This document shows, one piece after another, positions 27,246-36,211 of a stretch of DNA of 64,000 nt. A program made the position numbers and the translations under genes. How positions within the stretch are numbered: position 1 is the first letter of the stretch; each line of letters starts with the position of its first letter. This stretch comes from UBA4416 sp040389965. Lineage in GTDB: Bacteria; Bacteroidota; Bacteroidia; B-17B0; Aurantibacillaceae. The notes under the pieces are model-generated. The model ran no database searches. It saw only the letters and a list, made by a program, of their open reading frames with translations, and had not been told where the DNA came from. The stretch is from NCBI GenBank assembly GCA_040389965.1, contig JAZJZF010000014.1:62001-126000 (forward strand), in the 5' to 3' direction.

Positions 27246-27280
27246 ACAAAAAAGGTTCGCTTGATGCGAACCTTTTTTGT
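27246..27280. terminator. Bidirectional terminator between sprF-like and SpoIIE genes
   Basis: A perfect 15-bp stem (27246-27260 with 27266-27280, ACAAAAAAGGTTCGC and its inverse) with a 5-nt loop and T-runs on both strands. It lies between two convergent genes and can serve both. Confidence 0.9.
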
Positions 27281-27289
27281 TTATGGTCA

Positions 27290-28750
27290 TTACAGTCTGA
27301 TTCCAAGTATCGTAATATCATCTACCTGCTCATGGTTTCCCTGCCATTTTTTTAACGTATTGTGTAATATTTTTTTTGTAACAGATAAGTCCTCAGAGCT
27401 ATTATCGATAAGAAGCTGTTGCAATTGCCTGCTCTTAAATTTCTTTCCTTTTTCCCCGCCAAACTGGTCGGAATATCCATCTGAAAACAAATAAACAGAG
27501 TCGTTATGCCGGAGTTCAATGATATGATTGGTAAAGGGCTTATTGGTCACATGTCGTCCTATGGGCTGTTTGTCGGGCTTGAGTTCAATGATCTCCGTTT
27601 TGGCAGGGTTGTTTCGAACTATCCAGAGCGGAATGTTAGCGCCTGCCCAACATAATTTTTTTGTAGAACGGTTCAAACAGCAGATCGAAACATCCATGCC
27701 ATCCATAATGGCGGATTCACCTTTTGAGAAGGCTTTCCGAACCAGTTCATTTACTTTATTTAAAATAGCCGCAGGATCAGACAGCTTCAGTTCTTTCACA
27801 GCCTTATCAATAGCATTGTGACAAATAATAGATACCATGGCGCCGGGAATGCCGTGGCCTGTGCAATCGCAAACAGCAAACAAGATCACATCATCATTTG
27901 CATTTAAAGACGATACGTTTACACCATCAGTTCCTTTTGTTAAAGACTCTACCAGGTAAAAATCGCCGGCGATAATGTCTTTTGGAAGGTATAATACAAA
28001 TGACTCTGAAAAATTTTCAAGGAATGTATGTTGTTCGGGAAGAATTGTATCCTGAACCTTTTTCGCATATACCATAGAATCCGTAAGGTCTTTGATCTTT
28101 TGTTTCAGCTCATTTTCCTGATTAATGATAATGCTACGTGTGGGCTTAAACACGAAATATATTTCAAGTAATATAATCAGGAAAGCAATCATGCTCATTA
28201 TGTACTCTATGTAAGTGATGTTATCAACCGAATTTTCAGCACTGGCCTCAACCATATGTACGATCTCTTCCATGTAAAGCAAAAACAGCTTCTCGTAATG
28301 TAAGACCGAGCTTATGGCTGCTTTATGATTTGTTCCTTTTTTAATTAACCGGTTTACATCTTCTGATATGCGTTTATGAAAAAAATCCACCAACAGCATT
28401 CTCTGAAAAATATCCGGAGAAGACATGGAGGCTATGCCACGGTTTTCATTTCCATATAAAAGATCGTGATAGTCATCGTTCCAGGCCTTTAAACTATTGA
28501 GCAGCTCTGTAGTGTACATGTCGTCTTTTTCGTGCAGAAGACTGAGCTTGGCAATTTTTTGACTTAGCATACGTTGCCGGCCTGCTACATTTAATTGTTT
28601 GGCAAATGCTTTGCTTTTTGAAGTTGATAGATGTAATAAAAATTGTTGGGCAATTAAAAAGGAAATGATAGAAATAATAATAACCGTATAGAGGCGTTTC
28701 AATTGTTGTATCGTGGCTGAATTTGTAAGGCCGGGAGTAGTCGCTTCCAT
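27290..28750 (-). CDS. PilJ-type sensor / SpoIIE-family protein phosphatase
   Basis: This 486-aa membrane protein has a membrane segment (about residues 20-42), a periplasmic PilJ-like domain containing NVAGRQRMLSQKIAKLS, a second membrane segment (about 183-205), a short coiled linker (about 212-235) and a C-terminal PP2C-type SpoIIE domain with the acidic motifs FAVCDCTGHGIPGAM and FSDGYSDQFGG. Such proteins dephosphorylate serine or threonine, often on anti-sigma antagonists; no partner anti-sigma factor or antagonist is encoded in the window. PilJ-type domains are related to the nitrate/nitrite-sensing NarX type, so the ligand may be a small anion, but this is inference. Confidence 0.9.
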   Translation of the reverse strand: MEATTPGLTNSATIQQLKRLYTVIIISIISFLIAQQFLLHLSTSKSKAFAKQLNVAGRQRMLSQKIAKLSLLHEKDDMYTTELLNSLKAWNDDYHDLLYGNENRGIASMSSPDIFQRMLLVDFFHKRISEDVNRLIKKGTNHKAAISSVLHYEKLFLLYMEEIVHMVEASAENSVDNITYIEYIMSMIAFLIILLEIYFVFKPTRSIIINQENELKQKIKDLTDSMVYAKKVQDTILPEQHTFLENFSESFVLYLPKDIIAGDFYLVESLTKGTDGVNVSSLNANDDVILFAVCDCTGHGIPGAMVSIICHNAIDKAVKELKLSDPAAILNKVNELVRKAFSKGESAIMDGMDVSICCLNRSTKKLCWAGANIPLWIVRNNPAKTEIIELKPDKQPIGRHVTNKPFTNHIIELRHNDSVYLFSDGYSDQFGGEKGKKFKSRQLQQLLIDNSSEDLSVTKKILHNTLKKWQGNHEQVDDITILGIRL

Positions 28751-29477
28751 AGAAATTTATATTAAAATTTATGAGGCCTTATAGGTTATACTGAAATTGG
28801 AGCTAACTGATAAAAAGAATGAATGAACATTAATTTATATATGATGAATGTAAAAAATTCACCCCATTAAAAAAAATAATCGACCGGGTATTCAACGAAT
28901 TATGTACCTATCAGATCATTATTCACGTAAAATTACGTGGCATATCTCGCATTATTACTTAATATGAGGCAGTATAAAATAAAAAAGTCCTTTACGTTTG
29001 TAAAGGACTTTTTTATGCCACTTTTGGTGAAAACACCAACAAAGATTTCAAATAAACTACCCTATGTATTATAGGATCATTTTAGGAACCGGGAACTTAA
29101 ATCCTTAAAAAGTACAAGATAAACAGTATTAAGTGCAATGATAAAGACTTACATTCTTTTAATTTCACAACTGATTACAGAGGATCTGTAACTATCATTA
29201 TAAAACTTTTGAAACAATTGGTCTTTTAGATTGATGTAAGTCTGTAAGATCTGTCATACCATCTATTATAATAGATGAACATTCATTAATAAAAAATAAT
29301 CTTATGATGATTTCACTCAAAAATACACTCAAACTCAGGTCAGAACGCTTATCGCTTATTATGCAATACCAAACAGACAAAGGGCTCACCATGCCTTAAA
29401 TTATCCTACAAAGGTTTTGTATTTACGCTTTACAAATTTCACTAAGGGTATTGTTTTGATAGAAGGCAGGATTAGGT
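28751..29477. other. Gene-poor 727-bp interval
   Basis: No convincing protein gene is seen. The interval holds a 7-bp-arm hairpin (CACGTAA 28924-28930 with TTACGTG 28933-28939), an orphan terminator (28981-29014), an 18-bp perfect palindrome at 29260-29277 (CATCTATTATAATAGATG) and a 31-codon plus-strand frame beginning near 29303 that lacks supporting features. A small RNA ending at the terminator is possible. Confidence 0.5.
28981..29014 (+). terminator. Orphan terminator-like hairpin
   Basis: A perfect 15-bp stem (28981-28995 with 29000-29014, AAAAAAGTCCTTTAC and its inverse) with a 4-nt loop and T-run. No gene ends nearby: the adjacent SpoIIE gene starts at 28750 and reads away from it, and the lipoprotein gene ends at 29478. 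Because A- and T-runs flank both sides, the direction is not certain. Confidence 0.7.
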
Positions 29478-30056
29478 TTACTTATTCTTCTTTAAAAATT
29501 CCTGAACAAGCTGTTCATCAGTTTTACCAAGGTTTTGAATTGCAGACTTTGAATCGATTGCGTAAGATGTTTTAGGATATTCTTTAATGATCTGCTCGTA
29601 TAATTTCTTTGCTTCTTCTTCGTTATTGAGCATTTTAGGATCGTCGTAAATTTGAGCTAATAAAAACAATACTGCTCCTCTGTTTTTAAAATCGGAATAC
29701 TCATTCAAACATTTATTAAGCATGGCTTGCGACTGTGTGAAATTACCGATAGCATGGGCTACCTGCCCTGCTTTAAATAAAAATACAGGCGCCAGCGAAT
29801 CGTTTTTACAATTAGAGGCATATGTGTTAAAATCGGCAATAGCTTTGGAAGCCACTGTTTTATCAAGTACCAAAGCACGCGTTATAATAACATCCGACGC
29901 TTTTGCCTGCGCATAATATTTTTCGCAATCTGTACCCGCATTAGCAACCGTATCTTTTTTCGATGTTGCATTATTTTTTTCGTCTGATGCAGGAGTACTA
30001 TTACATGAACTCAACACCATACAAAATCCTGCAATAGATAATACCTGCTTTAGCAT
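29478..30056 (-). CDS. Tetratricopeptide-like lipoprotein
   Basis: A 192-aa lipoprotein with signal peptide and lipobox LSSC, lipidated Cys18 followed by Asn, so probably outer-membrane directed. After a Ser/Thr/Lys-rich linker come helical repeat units (KAGQVAHAIGNFTQSQAMLNKCL; LAQIYDDPKMLNNEEEAKKLYEQ; both shown here only by their ends) consistent with TPR repeats of the YbgF/BamD-like kind. Specific function is not known. It follows the peptide deformylase gene by 4 bp on the same strand, a likely two-gene unit. Confidence 0.8.
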   Translation of the reverse strand: MLKQVLSIAGFCMVLSSCNSTPASDEKNNATSKKDTVANAGTDCEKYYAQAKASDVIITRALVLDKTVASKAIADFNTYASNCKNDSLAPVFLFKAGQVAHAIGNFTQSQAMLNKCLNEYSDFKNRGAVLFLLAQIYDDPKMLNNEEEAKKLYEQIIKEYPKTSYAIDSKSAIQNLGKTDEQLVQEFLKKNK

Positions 30057-30060
30057 GCGT

Positions 30061-30660
30061 TTATTTTTTTGGTTGATATACTTTTGTTTTATAATCTGCT
30101 TTGAATTTACCTTTACTGATATCCAATAATTTTCCGCCGATTAATTTACGTTTAAAAGGGCTTATTTTATCTGTAAACAAAACGCCTTCAATATGATCGT
30201 ACTCGTGCTGTATAACGCGTGCAATAACGCCCTCGTAAGTATCAGTATGTTTTTTAAAGTTCTCATCATAATACTCAATTTTTAATTTTGGTTTACGCAT
30301 TACATCTTCACGAATTCTGGGAATACTTAAACAGCCTTCATTGAATTTCCATTCCTCTCCGGTTTCTTCGATTATTTGCGCATTAATAAATGTTTTTTTG
30401 AACCCATCCATTTCCTTCATCTCTTCCTCAGTATACTCAGGTTCTTCATCTTCGTCTACTTCTGCAAAAGGTGATGCATCAATCACAAATAAGCGAATGG
30501 CCTTTCCTACCTGAGGAGCAGCCAGTCCTACACCATTTGCATCATACATGGTCTCGTACATATCTTTGATCAATTTCGGCAGGTTTTCATAGTTTTTATC
30601 TATGTTAACACCCTTTTTTCTTAATACCGGATCGCCGTAAACAACTATTGGTAATATCAT
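30061..30660 (-). CDS. def: Peptide deformylase
   Basis: Def removes the formyl group from the N-terminal methionine of new proteins, using a metal ion. All three signature motifs are present: GVGLAAPQVG (motif 1), EGCLSIP (motif 2, Cys ligand) and QHEYDHIEGVLF (motif 3, two His ligands and catalytic Glu). The protein is 199 aa, slightly long, because of an acidic insert of about 20 residues between motifs 1 and 2 (EVDEDEEPEYTEEEMKEMDG). It is followed by the TPR lipoprotein gene after 4 bp. Confidence 0.96.
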   Translation of the reverse strand: MILPIVVYGDPVLRKKGVNIDKNYENLPKLIKDMYETMYDANGVGLAAPQVGKAIRLFVIDASPFAEVDEDEEPEYTEEEMKEMDGFKKTFINAQIIEETGEEWKFNEGCLSIPRIREDVMRKPKLKIEYYDENFKKHTDTYEGVIARVIQHEYDHIEGVLFTDKISPFKRKLIGGKLLDISKGKFKADYKTKVYQPKK

Positions 30661-30701
30661 TTTTATTCCTGATTATATTTTATTTTACTAATTAAAAAGT
30701 A

Positions 30702-30757
30702 TTGAGACAAGAGATCTGAGAATTGAGACTCGCTTCCTCTCATATCTCATGTCTAAA
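30702..30757. repeat. Degenerate GAGATATGAGA-type inverted repeat
   Basis: TTGAGACAAGAGATCTGAG (30702-30720) and the inverse of 30739-30757 match at 16 of 19 positions. The stretch is rich in TTGAGA/ATCTCA units between def and guaB. It could form a hairpin or be a worn interspersed repeat. Confidence 0.45.
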
Positions 30758-30766
30758 TTCTCAAAT

Positions 30767-32242
30767 CTACCTTGTGTAATTCGGAGCTTCTCTGGTGATC
30801 ACGACATCGTGCGGATGGCTTTCTTTTACACCTGCTGCTGTAATGCGTGTAAATTTAGCATCTTGTAAGGCTTTAATATCTTTAGCGCCACAATAGCCCA
30901 TGCCGGCTCTTAAACCACCTATTAACTGATACATCACATCTGCTAAATGTCCTTTGTAGGGAACACGACCACTAATTCCTTCGGGAACCAATTTTTTAAT
31001 ATCATCTTCCATATCCTGGAAATAACGGTCTTTAGAGCCTTTTTGCATTGCTTCTAACGAGCCCATTCCTCTATATGCTTTAAACTGACGACCTTCAAAA
31101 ATAATAGTTTCTCCCGGGCTTTCTTCAACACCTGCAAACATACCACCCATCATAACCGTGTTAGCTCCTGCGGCAATAGCTTTTACAATATCACCTGTGT
31201 AACGGATACCGCCATCTGCAATAATTGGTAATTTACCGTTTAAAGCAGCGGCTACTTCGAGGATAGCGGTTAACTGAGGTACACCTACTCCGGCAATAAT
31301 ACGTGTGGTACAAATAGAACCCGGACCAATACCTACTTTCACACCATCGGCACCGGCTTTCATTAATGCAATAGCAGCGGCTCCTGTAGCAATGTTTCCA
31401 ACAATAACCTGTAAGTTTTTATGTTTCTTTTTTACTTCCTTCAGCATATTAATTACACCTTTAGAATGCCCGTGAGCTGTATCAATGATTACTGCGTCAA
31501 CACCGGCAGCTACTAAAGCATCCACGCGAAGCATTGTGTCGTGTGTTACACCAACCGCGGCAGCTACACGTAATCGTCCCATTTCATCTTTGGCTGCATT
31601 AGGACGTACTTTAATTTTAATAATATCCTTGTAGGTAATTAAACCGATAAGCTTTTTGTTTTTATCAAGTACCGGCAATTTTTCAATTTTGTGATCCTGT
31701 AAAATTTCTTCGGCTTGTTTTAAAGTAACCCCTTGGGTTGCAGTAACAGCCTTACTCGCAGGAGTCATGACTTCTTTTACTAAACGTTTCAGGTTTTTCT
31801 CAAAACGTAAATCACGGTTAGTGACAATACCTACAAATTTTTTATCTGTATCCACAACCGGCACACCACCAATTTTATTATCGGCCATAATAGCCAAAGC
31901 ATCGCTAATGGTAGCTGTTTGAAGAATAGTTAAAGGATCTACGATCATACCGCTTTCGCTACGCTTTACTTTACGTACGTGCATGGCCTGGTCTTCGATG
32001 GTCATGTTTTTATGCAAAACCCCTATACCACCTTCCTGTGCAATAGTGATAGCCAACTGATACTCGGTAACGGTATCCATAGCGGCAGAAACGATCGGAG
32101 AATTTATTTTGATGTTTTTAGTAAAATAGCTTGAAATATTCACTTCACGTGGTAATACTTCTGAATAAGCCGGAACTAATAAAACATCATCATACGTTAA
32201 ACCTTCGGGAGCAAATTTATTTGCTAAAAACGATGAAGCCAT
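30767..32242 (-). CDS. guaB: Inosine-5'-monophosphate dehydrogenase
   Basis: GuaB oxidises IMP to XMP with NAD+, the committed step of guanine nucleotide synthesis. The 491-aa protein has the usual (beta/alpha)8 barrel split by a pair of CBS domains (about residues 95-215; KIGGVPVVD, KIEKLPVLD). The catalytic loop is GIGPGSICTTR with the active Cys, and the phosphate-binding and flap segments (IADGGIRYTGDIVKA; YRGMGS; KGHLADVMYQL) are all present. The start MASSFLANKFAPEGLTYDDVLLVP fits the family. Regulation is not evident from the sequence; 279 bp upstream contain no recognisable gene. Confidence 0.97.
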   Translation of the reverse strand: MASSFLANKFAPEGLTYDDVLLVPAYSEVLPREVNISSYFTKNIKINSPIVSAAMDTVTEYQLAITIAQEGGIGVLHKNMTIEDQAMHVRKVKRSESGMIVDPLTILQTATISDALAIMADNKIGGVPVVDTDKKFVGIVTNRDLRFEKNLKRLVKEVMTPASKAVTATQGVTLKQAEEILQDHKIEKLPVLDKNKKLIGLITYKDIIKIKVRPNAAKDEMGRLRVAAAVGVTHDTMLRVDALVAAGVDAVIIDTAHGHSKGVINMLKEVKKKHKNLQVIVGNIATGAAAIALMKAGADGVKVGIGPGSICTTRIIAGVGVPQLTAILEVAAALNGKLPIIADGGIRYTGDIVKAIAAGANTVMMGGMFAGVEESPGETIIFEGRQFKAYRGMGSLEAMQKGSKDRYFQDMEDDIKKLVPEGISGRVPYKGHLADVMYQLIGGLRAGMGYCGAKDIKALQDAKFTRITAAGVKESHPHDVVITREAPNYTR

Positions 32243-32521
32243 AAGATTGAATTTTTGGTGTTAAAATTCGGGCAAATGTACACAAAAAAACGGTTAAAAA
32301 AAACTGTTTGGAAAACGCTTCTATAAAATTTCTTAAATACCGTTAAAGACCCTGTTTTACCTACGTTTAGGGTTAATTAAAAATGACAAAACTGCAGGCT
32401 ACATTAGCAGTCAAATTGTATTTATAACGTTTTCTTATTCTTAACGTCATAAACACAATTGTAAAAATTTGAAAAGGAAAGATGAATTTTCTTTTTAAGG
32501 AAAAAGAAACAGGTATTGGAA

Positions 32522-33286
32522 TCAATTTTCTTTTTTCTCTTCTCCTGTATCTTCTTTGGGTTTAAAATGGTACACTACATTTACGGGATTGATGTGCTCA
32601 TTTTCCTGAATCTGGCGCTGTAACTCTTTTTCATATTCGAGCTGCCTGTTAAATTCTCCTTCCAGATCGGGCTCCTCCTCAGGAGCAGGCCAATTGTATT
32701 TAGCTTCCTGCGGGCCTTCTTTTCGATAACTAAATGCTACCAGTATTCCTGAAATAGCCCCGAATAAATGCCCTTCCCAGGAAATCTTGGCATCGAAAGG
32801 AAAAATACCCCAGGTAATACTTCCATACAAAAACACCACCATAGCCGAAACTACCATCAACTGCTTATGTTTACGAAACACACCGCTAAAAAACAGGAAG
32901 GTTGAAAACGCGTAAATAAGTGTACTTGCCCCAAAATGGTAATTAGGAATTGTATCACTGTTTCTGCCTCCTACCCATAGCCATAAACCACTAATGAAGT
33001 ATATCCATAAAATAACCGGCCAGGCTATTGGCCTGTAAAAATAAAAGATCATCGTACTTAGAATAAATACCGGCAAACTGTTATTAAGAATATGGCTCAG
33101 ATCGCCATGAATAAAGGGCGAAAATAAAATTCCCGTCAAACCACTGATAGTGCGTGGACTTACACCCAGCCGGTAAAGATCTAAATGAAAATAATTGTCT
33201 GCAAAAAAAACGGACCAGCAGATTGCCAAAAACAATAATGGATAAAATATAACGGAAAGTAATTCTTTTAAGGGAAACTGTTTCAT
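32522..33286 (-). CDS. Rhomboid-family intramembrane serine protease
   Basis: Rhomboids cut membrane proteins within or near the bilayer using a Ser-His dyad. The catalytic serine is in HFGASTLIYA, the catalytic histidine in WEGHLFGAISG, and the L1/TM2 motif FIHGDLSHILNN is present. About six membrane segments lie in residues 10-200, followed by a charged cytoplasmic tail of about 60 residues (E/Q-rich, with a coiled-coil look). I use the Met at 33286 (MKQFPLKELLS..., 254 aa); an upstream ATG at 33334 would add 16 residues without homology signals. Substrates are unknown. Confidence 0.88.
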   Translation of the reverse strand: MKQFPLKELLSVIFYPLLFLAICWSVFFADNYFHLDLYRLGVSPRTISGLTGILFSPFIHGDLSHILNNSLPVFILSTMIFYFYRPIAWPVILWIYFISGLWLWVGGRNSDTIPNYHFGASTLIYAFSTFLFFSGVFRKHKQLMVVSAMVVFLYGSITWGIFPFDAKISWEGHLFGAISGILVAFSYRKEGPQEAKYNWPAPEEEPDLEGEFNRQLEYEKELQRQIQENEHINPVNVVYHFKPKEDTGEEKKEN

Positions 33287-33416
33287 TATGGTTTGTTTTG
33301 GATACGCTGTATGAGTTATCCAAAAACATACCATTCGGTAAAAAGACTGACAGACATTATTTTTAACCGTCAGGCTGTCATTTAAAACTTACGAAATCTG
33401 AATTTTACTCATAAAA

Positions 33417-33447
33417 AACGCTGCCAGTTTTAAAATCTGGCAGCGTT
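33417..33447 (-). terminator. Terminator of the aminotransferase gene
   Basis: An 11-bp stem (33417-33427 with 33437-33447, AACGCTGCCAG and its inverse), 9-nt AT-only loop, with a T-run on the minus strand. It starts 19 bp past the stop of the aminotransferase gene. Confidence 0.88.
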
Positions 33448-33465
33448 AAATTCCTTTACAAAACC

Positions 33466-34635
33466 TTAATTGGTTTTACCGGGATATACTTTCAGGGCTT
33501 CTTTTAAACAGATAACCGCATTTTTAAGATCTTCCTTATTCAATACATAAGCCAGGCGCACTTCATTAATTCCCGCACCCGGAGTAGAATAAAATCCTGT
33601 AGCAGGGGCCATCATTACGGTTTGCCCATTATGAGAAAAACCTTCCAATAACCATTGACAGAATTTATCGGAGTCGTCGATTGGTAAACGGGCAATGCAA
33701 TAAAAAGCACCACTCGGTTTAGGGCAAAATACGCCATCAATTTTATTTAATTCTTCAATTAAAAAGTCTCTGCGTGAAATGTACTCTGTTTTCACACCAT
33801 CGAAATAAGATTGTGGCGTATCTAATGCTGCCTCTGCTCCTATTTGTCCATAACTTGGAGGGGATAAACGTGCCTGTGCAAATTTCATAGCAGCAGACAT
33901 TACTTCTTTATTTTTGCTGATCATAGCGCCAATACGGGCTCCACAAGCACTGTAACGCTTAGAGATAGAATCCAGTAATACAACATTGTTCTCAATACCA
34001 TCCAAATGCATTACCGATACATATTCTTTACCATCGTAGCAAAACTCACGGTATACTTCGTCGCTTAGCAAATACAGATCATGTTTTTTTACCAGATCGC
34101 GTAAAGCCATTAGCTCTTCTTTTGTATATAAATAACCCGTTGGATTTCCAGGATTACAGATCATGATCCCTTTTGTTTTAGGAGTGATCAGCTTCTCAAA
34201 ATCGCTGATAGCTGGTAATGCAAAACCCGTTTCAATATAGCTCCTTACGGGTATTACTTTAACATCAGCTGCTTTAGAAAAGCCATTGTAGTTGGCGTAG
34301 AAAGGCTCAGGAATAATCACTTCATCACCTGCATTGAAGCAGGTCATCATAGCTATTTCAATGGCTTCAGAGCCCCCGCATGTAATGATAATATCGGTAT
34401 GATCGATGTTAATGTTATAGGATTTGTAATATCCGCATAATTTCTTGCGATAGCTTTCGTTTCCGGCACTGTGGCTGTACTCCAATACTTTTATATCGGC
34501 TGTTTTAACCGCATTTAAAAACGAGGCAGGGGTTTCAATATCGGGCTGGCCAATATTTAAGTGGTAAATTTTTGTTCCTTGTTTCTTTGCTGCTTCGGCA
34601 AACGGAACCAGTTTACGAATGGGAGATGAAGGCAT
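33466..34635 (-). CDS. Class I/II pyridoxal-phosphate aminotransferase
   Basis: A 389-aa fold-type I aminotransferase of the aspartate/tyrosine aminotransferase group. Visible: LNIGQPDIETP near the N-terminus, CNPGNPTG, the aspartate contact in LLSDEVYREF, the PLP lysine in DSISKRYSACGARIG and the substrate-binding arginine in EVRLAYVL. The exact amino acid substrate cannot be told. The first ATG (34635) lies inside a conserved N-terminal segment: the frame stays open upstream to encode KPKISAKASE before MPSSPIRKLVPF, matching relatives, but no ATG, GTG or TTG precedes it. An ATC at 34668 or nearby ATT could be the start. Its own terminator follows. Confidence 0.93.
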   Translation of the reverse strand: MPSSPIRKLVPFAEAAKKQGTKIYHLNIGQPDIETPASFLNAVKTADIKVLEYSHSAGNESYRKKLCGYYKSYNINIDHTDIIITCGGSEAIEIAMMTCFNAGDEVIIPEPFYANYNGFSKAADVKVIPVRSYIETGFALPAISDFEKLITPKTKGIMICNPGNPTGYLYTKEELMALRDLVKKHDLYLLSDEVYREFCYDGKEYVSVMHLDGIENNVVLLDSISKRYSACGARIGAMISKNKEVMSAAMKFAQARLSPPSYGQIGAEAALDTPQSYFDGVKTEYISRRDFLIEELNKIDGVFCPKPSGAFYCIARLPIDDSDKFCQWLLEGFSHNGQTVMMAPATGFYSTPGAGINEVRLAYVLNKEDLKNAVICLKEALKVYPGKTN

Positions 34636-34812
34636 TTCAGAAGCCTTTGCTGATATTTTTGGTTTGATAATTATTAAGGGAGAAATCCGCTAAACAATCC
34701 CGACAAAAATAATCATTTTATCATAGTATTTACTTCAATTTTTAATGCTGTAATAACGGCTTAAAAACATTAAATTTGTTGCTCATACCAATTTAACGTC
34801 TTCTGTAAATTT

Positions 34813-36042
34813 ATGATTCAAAATAAGCGTAAGATCATTAACGACCCTATTTATGGTTTTGTTACTTTGCCTGATGAGATCGTTTATGACCTTATCAATC
34901 ATCCCATTTTTCAACGCCTGAGAAGGATTAAGCAGCTTGGCCTTACTAATTTGGTTTACCCCGGAGCTTTACATACAAGGTTCCATCATGCCATTGGTGC
35001 CATGCATTTAATGACAGAAGCTTTGCAGGTACTAAAATCAAAAGGCATAAAAATTACGGAGGACGAATGCAGGGCCGCTATTATTGCTATTTTATTACAT
35101 GATGTGGGACACGGGCCTTTTTCGCATGCGTTGGAGCACACCATTGTAAAAGGAGTACATCATGAAGATATTTCTATGATGTTGATGGATGAACTCAACA
35201 AGGCTTTTAAAGGAAAACTAAGCCTGGCCATTAAGATTTTCAAGGATGAGCATCCAAAGAAGTTTTTACATCAATTGGTATCAAGTCAGTTGGATGTTGA
35301 CCGACTGGATTATTTAAAACGGGATAGTTTTTTCACAGGTGTTTCGGAGGGTGTTATTAGCACAGACCGCATCATAAAAATGCTAACAGTTGTTGATGGT
35401 AATTTGGTAGTGGAAGCGAAAGGTATTTATAGTGTAGAGAAATTCTTAATTGCCCGCAGATTAATGTATTGGCAGGTTTACCTGCATAAAACGGTGTTAA
35501 GTGCCGAAAAATTATTGGTAAACATTTTAAAACGCGCTAAAGAATTGTCTTTACGTGGTACTGATTTGTTTGCTACTCCTGCCCTGTCGTTATTTTTAAA
35601 AAACAATTACAGTAAAAAAGATTTTATAAGTAAACCTGAATTGCTGCAGCAGTTTGTGCTATTGGATGACTATGACATTATGGCTTCTATTAAAGCCTGG
35701 ATGAACCATGAGGATAAAGTATTAGCCCTGTTATGCAAAAACATGATAGAAAGGCATTTATATAAGATACAGCTACAGAATAAAAAGTTTACTGAAACCG
35801 AAAAAAATGCCTGGCTCGAAAAGGTCATGAAAAAATATAAGCTTACTAAAAGCGAAGCAGAGTATTTTGTATTTACAGAAAGTGTAAATAACAGCGCATA
35901 TAACTCGTCGGAAATAAAAATAAACATCCTATACAATAACAACATATTAGTTGATGTAGCAAAGGCTTCAGATCAGCTAAACATTAAGATGCTGAGTAAA
36001 AAAGTAACCAAATATTTTATATGTTATCCTAAAGGATTGTAG
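34813..36042 (+). CDS. HD-domain phosphohydrolase (dNTPase/SAMHD1-like)
   Basis: A 409-aa HD-superfamily hydrolase of the YwfO/YdhJ type, related to dNTP triphosphohydrolases. The metal-site motifs are HTRFHHAIGAMHLM (first His), LLHDVGHGPFSHALE (HD pair) and SSQLDVDRLDYLKRD (last Asp). The N-terminal IINDPIYGFVTLP is a hallmark of this subfamily. Expected activity is hydrolysis of (deoxy)nucleoside triphosphates in the cytoplasm; exact substrate is not known. A TAnnTTTG-type box (TAAATTTG, 34771-34778) lies 34 bp upstream of the ATG. Confidence 0.92.
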   Translation: MIQNKRKIINDPIYGFVTLPDEIVYDLINHPIFQRLRRIKQLGLTNLVYPGALHTRFHHAIGAMHLMTEALQVLKSKGIKITEDECRAAIIAILLHDVGHGPFSHALEHTIVKGVHHEDISMMLMDELNKAFKGKLSLAIKIFKDEHPKKFLHQLVSSQLDVDRLDYLKRDSFFTGVSEGVISTDRIIKMLTVVDGNLVVEAKGIYSVEKFLIARRLMYWQVYLHKTVLSAEKLLVNILKRAKELSLRGTDLFATPALSLFLKNNYSKKDFISKPELLQQFVLLDDYDIMASIKAWMNHEDKVLALLCKNMIERHLYKIQLQNKKFTETEKNAWLEKVMKKYKLTKSEAEYFVFTESVNNSAYNSSEIKINILYNNNILVDVAKASDQLNIKMLSKKVTKYFICYPKGL

Positions 36043-36051
36043 AGGCAAATA

Positions 36052-36090
36052 GAACGCAGATGACGCGGATTTGGCAGATATGCACGGATT
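36052..36090 (+). repeat. Left inverted repeat around the small gene
   Basis: 39 bp beginning GAACGCAGATGACGCGGAT; it matches the inverse of 36560-36598 at 30 of 39 positions. The 'cagatgacgcagat...cacggatt' string resembles a widespread bacterial interspersed repeat. Confidence 0.8.
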
Positions 36091-36153
36091 AGAACATAAA
36101 CCACATAGGCACATATAACATAGAGAGAACAGATTGGAAGTAAAAACTAAATC

Positions 36154-36195
36154 TTTCTACCTCTGTTAGTTCAACATGTGTATAGTTACCAAAAA
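36154..36195 (+). repeat. Left direct repeat around the small gene
   Basis: Begins TTTCTACCTCTGTTAG and ends near TATAGTTACCAA; related to 36511-36550 (TTTCTATCTCTGTTGG ... TATAGTGACCAA), with a variable middle. Confidence 0.55.
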
Positions 36196-36211
36196 GGATA
36201 AGTAATAGAGT

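Noticed and set aside
29198..29392. 64-aa minus-strand frame in the gene-poor interval
   Set aside because: No start context, no domain, crosses the 18-bp palindrome; looks like chance.
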